In this document: positions 36,748 to 45,337 of the stretch, piece after piece
How the letters are laid out: every line of letters begins with the position of its first letter
Numbering within the stretch: position 1 is the first letter of the stretch
NCBI RefSeq assembly: GCF_021398735.1
Contig: NZ_CP090349.1
Coordinates: forward strand, 2,489,001 to 2,553,000
DNA from: Methylobacterium oryzae
GTDB taxonomy: Bacteria > Pseudomonadota > Alphaproteobacteria > Rhizobiales > Beijerinckiaceae
DNA length: 64,000 bases
Reading direction: 5' to 3'
Notes under the pieces: generated by a model
The model's database searches: none
The model's input: only the letters and a program-made list of their open reading frames with translations
What the model was told of the DNA's origin: nothing
Made by a program: the position numbers and the translations under genes

Positions 36748-37146
36748 GCGCGCGGATTTCCGTGGGCACGCCGGCGGCGTGCAGCGCCCCCTATGTGGCG
36801 CGATCCGCAGCCGCGAAAAGGCCGGTGGCGCGGCGCCGGGGTCGCGCCCCGGGACGTCGGCCACGAGCTGTCGAAGAACCCGGCCCTTATAGACCGATCC
36901 CATATTGCATATCCTAGATCAATATCTGTTCTTTAAATCGTTCCAAGCAGTGTATTGGAGTCAATATATGAGGAGCCATGCTGATATAAGATATCGCAAA
37001 AGGCTCGGAGACACAAAATCAAACCGCAAAATGATATTTCTCATTGACACAATCGCGCTTCCAACGCTTTATCGCCCTCGACGACCAAAGTGAATCCCAT
37101 GAGATCATGAGGCCGATCATCGATCAAGTGAAGGGATTTCAAGACA
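36748..37146. other. AT-rich gene-free stretch upstream of chemotaxis gene
   Basis: About 400 bases without a convincing gene. From about 36,890 to 37,200 the sequence is strongly AT-rich (runs such as ATATTGCATATCC and CAATATATGA), unlike almost everything else in this window. Short open frames occur on + but look incidental. It contains the candidate promoter at 37044-37072. Horizontal origin or a silenced, H-NS/MucR-type regulated region are possibilities. Confidence 0.6.
37044..37072 (+). promoter_or_regulatory. Candidate promoter of the chemotaxis receptor gene
   Basis: A perfect TTGACA -35 at 37044-37049, then about 17 bases, then a poor -10 (CTTTAT, 37067-37072). It lies about 75 bases upstream of the GTG start of the receptor gene. 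The -35 is convincing, the -10 is not. Confidence 0.35.
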
Positions 37147-38838
37147 GTGATACGCTTATCAAATATCAATATACTTCCAAAAATTGCTGCCGTCATCGCG
37201 CTGATAAGCGTGATTGTCGGCGGATGTATCTGGTGCGCTCAGGCGCGGATGACGGTTATCGACGACCGCTACAGCGAGTTCCTCGCCCGCGAGGCGACGG
37301 CGGTGGCGGAGGCACGCAGGCTGAACCGCCTGGTGATCGAGTTGAATTACTGGGTCTACCGGATCATCGCGGAGACCGATCAGGGCCAGATGCAGGCCGC
37401 CAACAGGGGCTTCGAGGCCGCGCTGCCCGCGGTGAGGGCGCTCCTTCCGAGCCTCCGATCGCACGCGCCGACCTTCGCCGCGCGCATCGATGAGCAGGCC
37501 GCGCGGATCGAGCGCTATCTCAGGGACGTGAGCGAGGTCCGCCGGCTGGGCACTGCCAATCAGAACGAGCAAGCCATCGCGCTGATCCACACGGCGATCG
37601 ATCCGACGTTCTCCGGCTTGCTGACCGACGGCAACCGGATGGCCGAGGACATCGATGCGTACATGCAGAGGGGCTCGGGCGACCTGACCGATCAGACCAA
37701 CGAGACCCGCCGGACGCTGATGATCGTCAGCGGTCTCGGCATGCTGGCGGGGCTGCTGGCGGCGGTGTTCATCGCCACGGTCGGGATCACGCGGCCGCTC
37801 GACCGGCTGGTCAAGGTCCTGCAGCGGATGGCGCAGGGCGAGGTCGAGGCCGAGATCACCGAGGCCGCCCGAAGGGACGAGGTGGGCGCCGTCGGCAAGG
37901 CCGTCGAGGGCATCAAGGTCATGGTCGCCCGAAAGGCCGCCGAGGAAGCCGAGATGAAGCGCCGCGCCGACGAGGCGGCAGCGGCCGCGCGCAGGCGGAC
38001 CATGGTGGAACTCGCGGACGGGTTCGAGCGGGCCGTGGGGAACATCGTCGGGATGGTCTCGTCCTCGGCCACCGAGTTGCAGGCCACGGCGCAGACCATG
38101 ACGTCGAGCGCGACCGAGACGGCCAGCCAGTCCACCACGGTGGCGGCCGCCGCCGAGCAGGCCTCCGCCAACGTCCAGACCGTGGCGGCCGCCGCCGAGG
38201 AGCTGGGCACCTCCGTGCAGGAGATCGGCCGGCAGGTCCTCGGCTCGGCCAACCTCGCGCAGGCGGCGGTCGGCGAGGCGGACGAGACCCAGCACCTCGT
38301 TCAGGCGCTCAGCCAGGCGGCGACGCGCATCGGCGACATGGTCGGGCTCATCGCGAACATCGCCGGCCAGACCAACCTGCTGGCGCTGAACGCCACGATC
38401 GAGGCGGCGCGGGCCGGCGAGGCCGGCCGCGGATTCGCGGTCGTCGCCGCCGAGGTCAAGGAGCTCGCCGGCCAGACCGCCCGGGCCACCGAGGAGATCA
38501 GCCAGCAGATCGGCCAGATCCAGGGTGTGACCGGCCAGGCGGTATCGGCCATCGACACGATCGCCGCCCGGATCCGCGAGATCGACGCGGTCGCCGCCAC
38601 CATCGCGGCGGCGGTCGAGGAGCAGGGCGCGGCCACGCAGGAGATCGTCCGCAACGTCTCGCAGGCGGCGGCCGGCACCGACGAGGTGACGAGCAACATC
38701 GCCGGCGTGGCGCGGGCCTCGGAAGAGACCGGCGCCGCGGCAGCCCAGGTTCTGGGAGCGGCCGGCGAGCTGTCGCGCCAGTCCGAGCATCTGGGCGTCG
38801 AGGTCTCCCGCTTCCTCGGGTCGGTCCGGGCGGCCTGA
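37147..38838 (+). CDS. Methyl-accepting chemotaxis protein
   Basis: 563-residue membrane receptor. TM1 is about residues 10-31, the periplasmic helical sensor domain (four-helix-bundle type) about 32-190, TM2 about 191-213, then a HAMP domain, a coiled-coil signalling rod, and the highly conserved hairpin tip ([20 protein letters not shown], about residue 403) that binds CheA/CheW. The start is a GTG with AAGGGA about 11 bases upstream. No CheB/CheR pentapeptide at the C-terminus. The 5' end of the gene is more AT-rich than the rest. Ligand unknown. Confidence 0.92.
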   Translation: MIRLSNINILPKIAAVIALISVIVGGCIWCAQARMTVIDDRYSEFLAREATAVAEARRLNRLVIELNYWVYRIIAETDQGQMQAANRGFEAALPAVRALLPSLRSHAPTFAARIDEQAARIERYLRDVSEVRRLGTANQNEQAIALIHTAIDPTFSGLLTDGNRMAEDIDAYMQRGSGDLTDQTNETRRTLMIVSGLGMLAGLLAAVFIATVGITRPLDRLVKVLQRMAQGEVEAEITEAARRDEVGAVGKAVEGIKVMVARKAAEEAEMKRRADEAAAAARRRTMVELADGFERAVGNIVGMVSSSATELQATAQTMTSSATETASQSTTVAAAAEQASANVQTVAAAAEELGTSVQEIGRQVLGSANLAQAAVGEADETQHLVQALSQAATRIGDMVGLIANIAGQTNLLALNATIEAARAGEAGRGFAVVAAEVKELAGQTARATEEISQQIGQIQGVTGQAVSAIDTIAARIREIDAVAATIAAAVEEQGAATQEIVRNVSQAAAGTDEVTSNIAGVARASEETGAAAAQVLGAAGELSRQSEHLGVEVSRFLGSVRAA

Positions 38839-38844
38839 GGCCGA

Positions 38845-39999
38845 TCAGCCACCGATCCGCAGGACCTGCGTCCGGGTGCCGGCCTGCGCGAAGGCGTCCG
38901 GGTCGGCGCCGGTCATCCAGACCTGCCCCGGCAGGGCCTCGAGGGCCTCGAACAGGCCGGCCCGGCGGCGGGGATCGAGGTGGGCCGCCACCTCGTCCAG
39001 GAGGATCAGCGGGGCGATGCCGCTCATGGCCCGCACCAGCCGCGCGTGGGCGAGGACGAGGCCGATGAGCAGCGCCTTCTGCTCGCCCGTGGACGCCGTC
39101 CCGGCCGGCACGTCCTTCGGGCCGTGGCGGACCACGAGGTCGCTGCTCTGCGGCCCGATCAGCGTGCGGCCGGCGGCCCGGTCCCGGTTGCGGCCGTTGC
39201 GGAGCGCCATGCGGTAGCGGTCCTCGGCCTCGAGGGCCGGCCAGACCGCGACCAGATCGTCGAGGTCGCCCTCGAGGCGGATGGCCGCCCAGGGGAAGGG
39301 CTGCGCGTCGTCCCGGGTCTCGGCGATCAGCCGGTCGAGGCGCTCGGCGGTCTCGCGCCGGGCGAGCGCCACGGCGACGCCCAGCTCCGCGACCTCCCGC
39401 TCCACCGCGTCGAGCCAGCGGTCGTCGTCGGGCCGCTCCTCCAGCAGGCGGTTGCGCGAGCGCAGGGCCCGCTCCAGCGCGGAGACCCGGGCGCCGTGGG
39501 CGGCGTCGACCGCCAGCACGAGACGGTCGAGGAACCGTCGCCGGTCTCCGGCCGCCCCGCGGAACAGGCCGTCGAGGTCGGGGGTCAGCCAGACGACCCG
39601 CAGGAACTCGCTGAACGCCACCGGCGAGGCCGCGGTGGCGCCGTCGATCCGGCACAGCCGGCTCGCGCGCCCGTCGGGACCCGGCGGCTCGAGCCCGGTG
39701 CCGAGCCGGTGCTCGGCGCCGTCGCGGTCGAGGGTGAGCGAGACCGCGAATCCGCCCGGGCCGCCGCTGCGCGCCATGGCGGCGAACTCCGCCCGGCGCA
39801 GGCCCCGGCCCGGTACGAACAGCGAGAGCGCCTCGAGCAGGTTGGTCTTGCCCGCGCCGTTCTCCCCGACCAGCGCGACGAAGCGGGCCTCGGGCGTCAG
39901 TTCGAGGTCCGCGTGGTTGCGGAAATCGCGGGCGATCAGGCGGGTGACGCGCAGGCTCGACCCGTCGGGCTCGTCCCGCGGATCGCGGATGTCGCTCAT
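38845..39999 (-). CDS. recF: DNA replication and repair protein RecF
   Basis: 384-residue SMC-like ATPase that helps load RecA at gapped DNA. Walker A is GENGAGKTN (VALVGENGAGKTNLLEALSLF), a signature-like STGEQKALLIG is near residue 310, and Walker B is PLILLDEVAAHLDP. The N-terminus VTRLIARDFRNHADLEL is typical. The ATG at 39999 is preferred; the frame stays open further upstream across a 12-bp duplication. dnaN lies upstream on the same strand, giving the classical dnaN-recF order, but dnaA is not adjacent. Confidence 0.95.
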   Translation of the reverse strand: MSDIRDPRDEPDGSSLRVTRLIARDFRNHADLELTPEARFVALVGENGAGKTNLLEALSLFVPGRGLRRAEFAAMARSGGPGGFAVSLTLDRDGAEHRLGTGLEPPGPDGRASRLCRIDGATAASPVAFSEFLRVVWLTPDLDGLFRGAAGDRRRFLDRLVLAVDAAHGARVSALERALRSRNRLLEERPDDDRWLDAVEREVAELGVAVALARRETAERLDRLIAETRDDAQPFPWAAIRLEGDLDDLVAVWPALEAEDRYRMALRNGRNRDRAAGRTLIGPQSSDLVVRHGPKDVPAGTASTGEQKALLIGLVLAHARLVRAMSGIAPLILLDEVAAHLDPRRRAGLFEALEALPGQVWMTGADPDAFAQAGTRTQVLRIGG

Positions 40000-40000
40000 C

Positions 40001-40024
40001 GGTGAACCGAGGGGTGAACCGAGG
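40001..40024. repeat. Perfect 12-bp tandem duplication at the recF start
   Basis: GGTGAACCGAGG occurs twice in direct succession immediately upstream of the recF ATG (on the minus strand the gene starts at 39999). It occupies the place where a ribosome binding site would be, and no Shine-Dalgarno-like sequence is visible there. Confidence 0.85.
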
Positions 40025-40219
40025 GGCCGAGACGCGCCGCGTTCAACCGTCCCTTGCTGTCTGACATCCCATCCAACCACCTCGCCCCGAGGCGCCCGCG
40101 TCAGCGGGCCGCGCGGGCGGGCTCCAGAAACCACATCGCCGTCCGGGGACCTCCCGCGCGGCCCCCGCTGCGATCCGGCACCTCGGGACGAGGGCGGGAC
40201 CGGGATCCGCGCGGCCGCC

Positions 40220-41341
40220 TCACACCCGCATCGGCATCAGCACGTACAGCGCCGGCGCGCCCTCGCGGTCCTGGATCAGGGTCGGCGAGCCGGGATCCGC
40301 GAGCTTGAACAGGGCGGTGTCGCCCTCGAGCTGCGCGGTGATGTCGAGGAGGTAGCGGGCGTTGAAGCCGATATCGAGGCCGGCCGCCTCGTAGTCGACG
40401 TCGAGTTCCTCGGTGGCACTACCGGAATCCGGGTTGTTCACCGAGAGCGCGAGGCGCCCTTCGGCGAGCCCGAGCTTCACCGCGCGCCCGCGCTCCGACG
40501 AGATCGTCGAGACCCGGTCCACGGCCTTCGCGAAGGCGTCGCGCTCGACGGTCAGCCGCTTGTCGTTGTTGGCCGGGATCACCCGCTGGTAATCCGGGAA
40601 GGTGCCGTCGATCAGCTTGGAGATCAGCGTCAGGCCGCCGGCGAAGCGCAGGCGGATCTTCGCGGGCGACAGGTCGACCGCGACGGTCTCGCCGCCGTCG
40701 TCGAGGAGCTTCTGGATCTCGGCGACCGCCTTGCGGGGCACGATCACGCCCGGCATGCCGACGCTGCCCTGCGGGGCCGGGATCTCGACGCGGGCGAGCC
40801 GGTGGCCGTCCGTTGCCACCGCCCGCATCGCCGGGCCGTTCTCGGTCTCCAGCGTGTGCAGGTAGATGCCGTTCAGGTAGTAGCGGGTCTCCTCGGTGGA
40901 GATCGCGAACTGGGTCTTCTCGATCAGCCGCTTCAGGTCGGCGGCGGCGATCTCGAAGCCGTGCGGCATCTCGCCGGCGGCGAGGTCCGGGAAGTCGCCC
41001 TCCGGCAGGGCGCCCAGGGCGAAGCGCGAGCGTCCGGACCGGATCGTCATCTGGCCGGACTCGCCGCCGGTCTCCAGGGAGACCTGCGCGCCGTCGGGGA
41101 GCTTGCGCACGATGTCGTAGATCACGTGCGCCGGCACGGTCGTGGCGCCCGCATCCGCCACGTCCGCCGGCACGCTCTCGGTCACCTCGATGTCGAGATC
41201 CGTCGCCCGGAGCTGGAGACCCGACCCTTCCGCGCGCAGGAGCACGTTCGACAGGATCGGGATCGTGTTGCGGCGCTCGACGACCCGGTGCACGTGGCCG
41301 AGCGACCTGAGCAGGGCCGCGCGCTCGACAGTGACTCTCAT
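40220..41341 (-). CDS. dnaN: DNA polymerase III sliding clamp (beta subunit)
   Basis: 373-residue beta clamp that encircles DNA and tethers the polymerase. The N-terminus MRVTVERAALLRSLGHVHRVVERRNTIPILSNVLL is diagnostic (quoted only in part in databases); the C-terminus ends YVLMPMRV, the partner-binding pocket typical of the family. The ATG at 41341 is chosen because it is the normal family start; the frame opens 4 codons earlier. About 220 bases separate it from recF. Confidence 0.97.
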   Translation of the reverse strand: MRVTVERAALLRSLGHVHRVVERRNTIPILSNVLLRAEGSGLQLRATDLDIEVTESVPADVADAGATTVPAHVIYDIVRKLPDGAQVSLETGGESGQMTIRSGRSRFALGALPEGDFPDLAAGEMPHGFEIAAADLKRLIEKTQFAISTEETRYYLNGIYLHTLETENGPAMRAVATDGHRLARVEIPAPQGSVGMPGVIVPRKAVAEIQKLLDDGGETVAVDLSPAKIRLRFAGGLTLISKLIDGTFPDYQRVIPANNDKRLTVERDAFAKAVDRVSTISSERGRAVKLGLAEGRLALSVNNPDSGSATEELDVDYEAAGLDIGFNARYLLDITAQLEGDTALFKLADPGSPTLIQDREGAPALYVLMPMRV

Positions 41342-41560
41342 CGCAATACTCAAGTGATAGGGACGGCGCCGCGGCCGGCGACCGTCGCGGAATATGGCCG
41401 TTCAGCTTGGCGAAGGGGACAGGGGAACGCAAGGCCGCCGTCGGTGCACCGCACAGCGACCTCCGCGTCCAGGGCGGATGCCCATGTCCGGAGCGGGGTA
41501 TCGGCCCCCGGCGGCCCGTGCGAAAGCGCCGCGACCGACCCGGATCCCCCCATCCCGATC

Positions 41561-42889
41561 ATGCTGCAGACCATCGACCCCGCAGGCAACACCGCAGACC
41601 CCTCGCAGGCCACCCCGAGCGCCCCCCCGAGTGCTCGGCGGATCCTCGCCGCGAGCTTCGTCGGGACGGCGATCGAGTTCTTCGACTTCTACATCTACGC
41701 CACCGCCACCGCCCTGGTGATCGGCCCGGTCTTCTTCCCCGCCGGCGCGCCCGGCGTGCAGCAGCTCAGCGCCTTCGCGACCTTCGCCATCGCGTTCATC
41801 GCGCGGCCCGTCGGCGCGGCCCTGTTCGGGCATTTCGGCGACCGGGTCGGCCGCAAGGCGACGCTGGTGGCGTCGCTGCTGATCATGGGCATCTCCACGG
41901 TGCTGATCGGCTGCCTGCCGACCTACGCGTCGGTCGGCTGGTGGGCGCCGGCGGCGCTGTGCATCCTGCGCTGCGGGCAGGGGATCGGGTTCGGCGGCGA
42001 GTGGGGCGGCGCGGCGCTGCTGGCGGTCGAGAACGCGCCGCCGGGCCGGCGCGCGTGGTACGGCATCTTCCCGCAACTCGGGGCGCCGGTCGGCTTCGTC
42101 CTGGCCAATCTCGGCTTCCTCGCCCTCAGCTTCGGCCTGACGCCCGAGAGCTTCCAGGCCTGGGGCTGGCGCCTGCCGTTCCTGGCCTCGGCGGCGCTCG
42201 TCGGCGTCGGGCTCTACGTGCGCCTGAAGCTCACCGAGACGCCGGCCTTCAAGGCGGCGCTCAGCCAGGCCCGGCCGGAGCGCGTGCCCTTCGCCACCAT
42301 GCTGACCCAGCACGGACACGCCGTCCTGGTCGGCACCTTCGCGATGGTGGCGGTCTACGCGGTCTTCTATCTCTCCACCGTCTTCGCCCTGGGCTACGGC
42401 ACCGGCACCCTCGGCTACAGCCGGCCGACCTTCCTGCTGTTCGAGTGCATCGCGGTCTGCTTCATGGCGCTCGGCACCGTCGTGTCGGGGGCCGCAGCCG
42501 ACCGCTTCGGCCGCCGGCCTGTGCTGCTCTCCGGCATGGCTGTGACGTTCCTGCTGGGCTTCCTCATGGGGCCGATGCTGGGCCACGCCGCCGGCACCGG
42601 CACCTGGCCGCCGGTTCTCGGCTTCCTGTGCCTCAGCCTCCTGACAATGGGGTGGGTGTTCGGACCGTTGGGCGCCGTCCTGCCCGAGCTGTTCCCGACG
42701 CGGGTGCGCTACACGGGCGCCTCGGTGACCTACAACCTCGCGGGGATCCTGGGGGCCTCGGGGGCGCCCTACATCGCGCAGCAGCTCGCGGCCTACGGCG
42801 GCATCGGCTTCGTCGGGTTCTACCTAGCGGGGGCCGCGATCCTCAGCTTCCTCGCCGTGCTGGCCATGCCGGAGACTGCCGGCCGCTGA
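41561..42889 (+). CDS. MFS transporter, metabolite:proton symporter (MHS) type
   Basis: 442-residue twelve-helix major facilitator. MHS-family features are present: the TAIEFFDFYIYATATALV opening, the loop motif GHFGDRVGRKATL between helices 2 and 3, the RCGQGIGFGGEWGGAALL helix-4 motif, and a second DRFGRRPVLL motif. Relatives carry dicarboxylates, citrate, shikimate or osmoprotectants, so the substrate is open. The frame extends far upstream as an open frame antisense to dnaN and recF; the ATG at 41561 is the sensible start. Confidence 0.92.
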   Translation: MLQTIDPAGNTADPSQATPSAPPSARRILAASFVGTAIEFFDFYIYATATALVIGPVFFPAGAPGVQQLSAFATFAIAFIARPVGAALFGHFGDRVGRKATLVASLLIMGISTVLIGCLPTYASVGWWAPAALCILRCGQGIGFGGEWGGAALLAVENAPPGRRAWYGIFPQLGAPVGFVLANLGFLALSFGLTPESFQAWGWRLPFLASAALVGVGLYVRLKLTETPAFKAALSQARPERVPFATMLTQHGHAVLVGTFAMVAVYAVFYLSTVFALGYGTGTLGYSRPTFLLFECIAVCFMALGTVVSGAAADRFGRRPVLLSGMAVTFLLGFLMGPMLGHAAGTGTWPPVLGFLCLSLLTMGWVFGPLGAVLPELFPTRVRYTGASVTYNLAGILGASGAPYIAQQLAAYGGIGFVGFYLAGAAILSFLAVLAMPETAGR

Positions 42890-42913
42890 CGGGACGGGCG
42901 GGCGCCGCCGGCC

Positions 42914-43150
42914 TCAGCGGCCGGCGCGATCCTGAGCCGCCGCCACGGTGGGCTCGAAGCGCCCGAGGAAGCGCGTCCGCTCCCACAGCTCGATCGCGTC
43001 GCGCCCGACCATCGCCCGGGCGCGGCGGCGCGCCTGCGTGTCGTCCTCGGCCGACAGGATCTCGGCCGCGCGGACGCGGCCCGCCCGGTCGAGCCGGAAG
43101 GCCCTGTAAGCGCGGCTCCGGTGAGCCGTTCCAGCATCCAGCGCGAGCAT
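42914..43150 (-). CDS. Small conserved protein of unknown function
   Basis: 78-residue predicted soluble protein, basic and Ala/Arg-rich, with a two-part layout (RVRAAEILSAEDDTQARRRARAMV and IELWERTRFLGRFEPT). I recall similar proteins in methylobacteria but no function. It converges with the MFS gene and has a candidate CtrA-type box 38 bases upstream of its ATG. Confidence 0.65.
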   Translation of the reverse strand: MLALDAGTAHRSRAYRAFRLDRAGRVRAAEILSAEDDTQARRRARAMVGRDAIELWERTRFLGRFEPTVAAAQDRAGR

Positions 43151-43187
43151 AGCGACATCCTCCGGGCCGGAACGTCCCGGAAGATGG

Positions 43188-43202
43188 TTAACCGTCGGTA
43201 AA
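43188..43202 (-). promoter_or_regulatory. Candidate CtrA-type box, one mismatch
   Basis: On the minus strand the sequence reads TTTA-N7-TTAAC, one mismatch from the CtrA consensus TTAA-N7-TTAAC. It lies 38 bases upstream of the 78-residue gene. Weaker than the two boxes near flgB. Confidence 0.35.
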
Positions 43203-43263
43203 TCGCGGTTCTCGCGATCGAGGACGCGGTCCCGACGCGCCCGCTCGGCGGGGGCGGAGCTCC

Positions 43264-44556
43264 TCAGCTCCGCTTGTCGAGCGGGCGACCGAGGAGGCGG
43301 GCGAACTCGGCCTCGATCTCCTCCACCGAGAACGGGTTGCCGGATCCCTTCGCGTCGGGCGTGGGCGCGGACGGCGGCGGCGGCGGGGGGGCCGGCACGG
43401 GCGGAGGGGGTTCGACCTTGGGCATCGCCGGCGGCGGCACGGGTTTGGCCGGAGGCGGAGGCGGAGGCGGCGGGGCCTCCGGCTCTTCGACCGGGGCGGG
43501 GGCGGGCACCGGCTCGACCGGGACGCTCGCCATCGCGGCGGCCAGCGGATCGACGCCCTCGGGCGCCGGCGGGGCGGGCGCGGACTGCGGCGGCGGCGTC
43601 ACGGCCGAGGACGAGCGCGACAGGGCGGCCTGGAGCTGCCGGGCCATGTCGGACAGGACCACCGGATCGACCGACTTGCGCTCGGAGGGCACCGCGAGGC
43701 TCGGGGCCAGACGGGCGGGCTCCGGCTCCGCCGGTGCCGGCTCGGGCTTGCGCTCGGAGGCCGGGTTGGGCCGCGGCTCGATCAGCGGCGGCGCGGTCCG
43801 GCTCAGGATCCGCCGCGGGGCGACCGGCTCGCGCGGCGGGGGCGCGGGCGGCTCCACTGCCGGCGGCGCGACCGGCGGCGACACCATCGGCGGCGGCACC
43901 ACCGGCTCGGGCGCGGGCGGCGCCGGGGGTTGAGGCGCGGGCGGCTGGGGCGGCGCTGCACTCAGAGGTGCGGTGACGTCCTGGCCGGGCTCGTCGCCGC
44001 CGAACAGCCCGGGATCGAGGGGCAGAGTCACGGGCGGAGCGGAGGCCGAGCGCGGCACCGGCGACGGCACCACCACCGGCATCGCGAAGCCCGGATCGAA
44101 CAGCGGTTCCGCGCGCCGGCCGCCAGATTCCGGCAGACCGCGGGGCGGCTCGGGCAGGCGGCCGCCCTGGACGAGGGGGTCCGGGAGCGGCTCGTCCAGC
44201 GGCTCCGGCGCCAGCTCCGGCCGGATCGCCGCCTCCGGCAGGGGCCGCTGGCCGCGCTGGATATTGCGCTCGACCACCACATCGTTGGGGCCGCCTACGA
44301 GGAGCAGGTGCTCGACATTGTCCCGGCGCAGAAGGATGAGCTGCCGGGCCCGGTCGAGCTCGTACACGTCGACGATCCCGAGCCGCGGCTGGCGCCCGCG
44401 GCTCCCGGACCGCCCCGGCAGGGCGAGGCTCCGGCCGGTGAGCCGGCGCACCGTGAACACGATCGCCGCGAGCGCCGTGAAGATGACGGCGAAGATCACG
44501 ATATACTGGACGATGGGGGAGCCGTCAGAGCCGAACACGGATTGCAGCCATCGCAA
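43264..44556 (-). CDS. fliO: FliO-type flagellar protein with long proline-rich tail
   Basis: 430-residue protein. The first 100 residues match FliO: one TM helix (about 15-37), then RRLTGRSLAL and the soluble strand region VYELDRARQLILLRRDNVEHLLLVGG. FliO helps assemble the FliP pore of the flagellar type III export apparatus, and usual FliO proteins are about 100-150 residues. Here about 310 extra residues follow, very rich in Pro/Ala/Glu, ending in a distinct motif SGNPFSVEEIEAEFARLLGRPLD. It diverges from flgB, separated by a region with two CtrA-type boxes. Confidence 0.8.
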   Translation of the reverse strand: MRWLQSVFGSDGSPIVQYIVIFAVIFTALAAIVFTVRRLTGRSLALPGRSGSRGRQPRLGIVDVYELDRARQLILLRRDNVEHLLLVGGPNDVVVERNIQRGQRPLPEAAIRPELAPEPLDEPLPDPLVQGGRLPEPPRGLPESGGRRAEPLFDPGFAMPVVVPSPVPRSASAPPVTLPLDPGLFGGDEPGQDVTAPLSAAPPQPPAPQPPAPPAPEPVVPPPMVSPPVAPPAVEPPAPPPREPVAPRRILSRTAPPLIEPRPNPASERKPEPAPAEPEPARLAPSLAVPSERKSVDPVVLSDMARQLQAALSRSSSAVTPPPQSAPAPPAPEGVDPLAAAMASVPVEPVPAPAPVEEPEAPPPPPPPPAKPVPPPAMPKVEPPPPVPAPPPPPPSAPTPDAKGSGNPFSVEEIEAEFARLLGRPLDKRS

Positions 44557-44647
44557 GATTACGCACTCGCACGTTCCGACCGCCGCGGGTGCGCGCCGGC
44601 ACGGACTTGATCCATACCACGCCGGAGGGGCGGCAAGGCAAACGACG

Positions 44648-44663
44648 TTAAGAGTTCGTTAAC
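44648..44663 (+). promoter_or_regulatory. CtrA binding box 1 (TTAA-N7-TTAAC)
   Basis: Perfect match to the CtrA consensus: TTAA at 44648-44651, seven bases GAGTTCG, TTAAC at 44659-44663. It lies 92 bases upstream of the fliO start and is likely to control fliO, or both divergent units. Confidence 0.75.
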
Positions 44664-44788
44664 AGACCTTTTAATTGAGCGCGCGCAAGACAATAGGTCG
44701 GGACTGCGCCGCCGGCCCGGCCGAACCGGGGGTTCACTCCCCCCGTGGCGCGAGCTGATGCGGGCACCGGCCGGCCCGGAGATCGGGC

Positions 44789-44804
44789 TTAACGCGCCGT
44801 TAAC
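44789..44804 (+). promoter_or_regulatory. CtrA binding box 2 (TTAA-N7-TTAAC)
   Basis: Perfect match: TTAA at 44789-44792, seven bases CGCGCCG, TTAAC at 44800-44804. It is also a palindrome (TTAACG-CGC-CGTTAA). It ends 67 bases before the flgB ATG, a normal place for an activator of the flgB operon. Confidence 0.8.
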
Positions 44805-44870
44805 CATGCAGGCGGCAGATTTTGCCGAGCCCGCTCGTCCCGGCGCGGCCACGCCATCCCGGAGGCGACC

Positions 44871-45272
44871 ATGGCCCTCACCGATCTGCCCGTGCTGAGC
44901 ATGCTGCGCACGCGGATGCAATGGGCGCAGGCGCGCCAGGGCGTGATCGCCGAGAACGTCGCCAACGCCGACATGCCGGGGTTCAAGCCCCGCGACCTCG
45001 TGGAGCCGCGCTTCGACCGGGCGACCGGCGCCCTCGCCACCAGCGGCTCCGGCCTGACGCTCACGAGCGCGGGCCACATGGCGCCGCCCGGTCAGACGGT
45101 CGGAGCCGACTCCAAGCGCGCCAAGGGCTTCGAGGTCCGGCCCAGCGGCAACGGCGTCAACCTCGAGGACGAGATGATGAAGGCCGGCGAGAACCAGGCG
45201 GACTACCAGCTCGCCGCCTCGCTGTACCAGCACAGCCTGACCACCCTGAAGATCGCGATCGGCAAGAGCTGA
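44871..45272 (+). CDS. flgB: Flagellar basal-body rod protein FlgB
   Basis: 133-residue proximal rod protein, exported through the flagellar type III system. The motif VIAENVANADMPGFKPRDL is the rod/hook N-terminal signature, and YQLAASLYQHSLTTLKIAIG the C-terminal helix. Start supported by GGAGG just upstream. First gene of a run flgB-flgC-fliE-fliQ-fliR-flhB. Confidence 0.95.
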   Translation: MALTDLPVLSMLRTRMQWAQARQGVIAENVANADMPGFKPRDLVEPRFDRATGALATSGSGLTLTSAGHMAPPGQTVGADSKRAKGFEVRPSGNGVNLEDEMMKAGENQADYQLAASLYQHSLTTLKIAIGKS

Positions 45273-45337
45273 CGCGCGACGGCCGAATGTGGAGCGCCGA
45301 CGGCCGCGGGGTCGCGGCAGCGGGAGGGTCCTGAGCC

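Larger units (their letters stand above)
44557..44870. other. Gene-free stretch between fliO and flgB
   Basis: 314 bases of divergent promoter region. It contains the two perfect CtrA-type boxes at 44648-44663 and 44789-44804 and several AT-rich patches such as ACCTTTTAATTGAGC. No coding frame. Confidence 0.8.

Noticed and set aside
36905..37093. Small + strand frame in the AT-rich region
   Set aside because: No ribosome binding site, no recognisable family, and base composition unlike the organism's genes. More likely to be non-coding upstream DNA of the chemotaxis gene.
39281..41560. A very long open + strand frame running antisense to recF and dnaN into the MFS gene
   Set aside because: It is low-complexity Arg/Ser/Ala-rich translation typical of antisense frames in GC-rich DNA. 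recF and dnaN on the other strand are unmistakable, and the MFS protein has a natural start at 41561.
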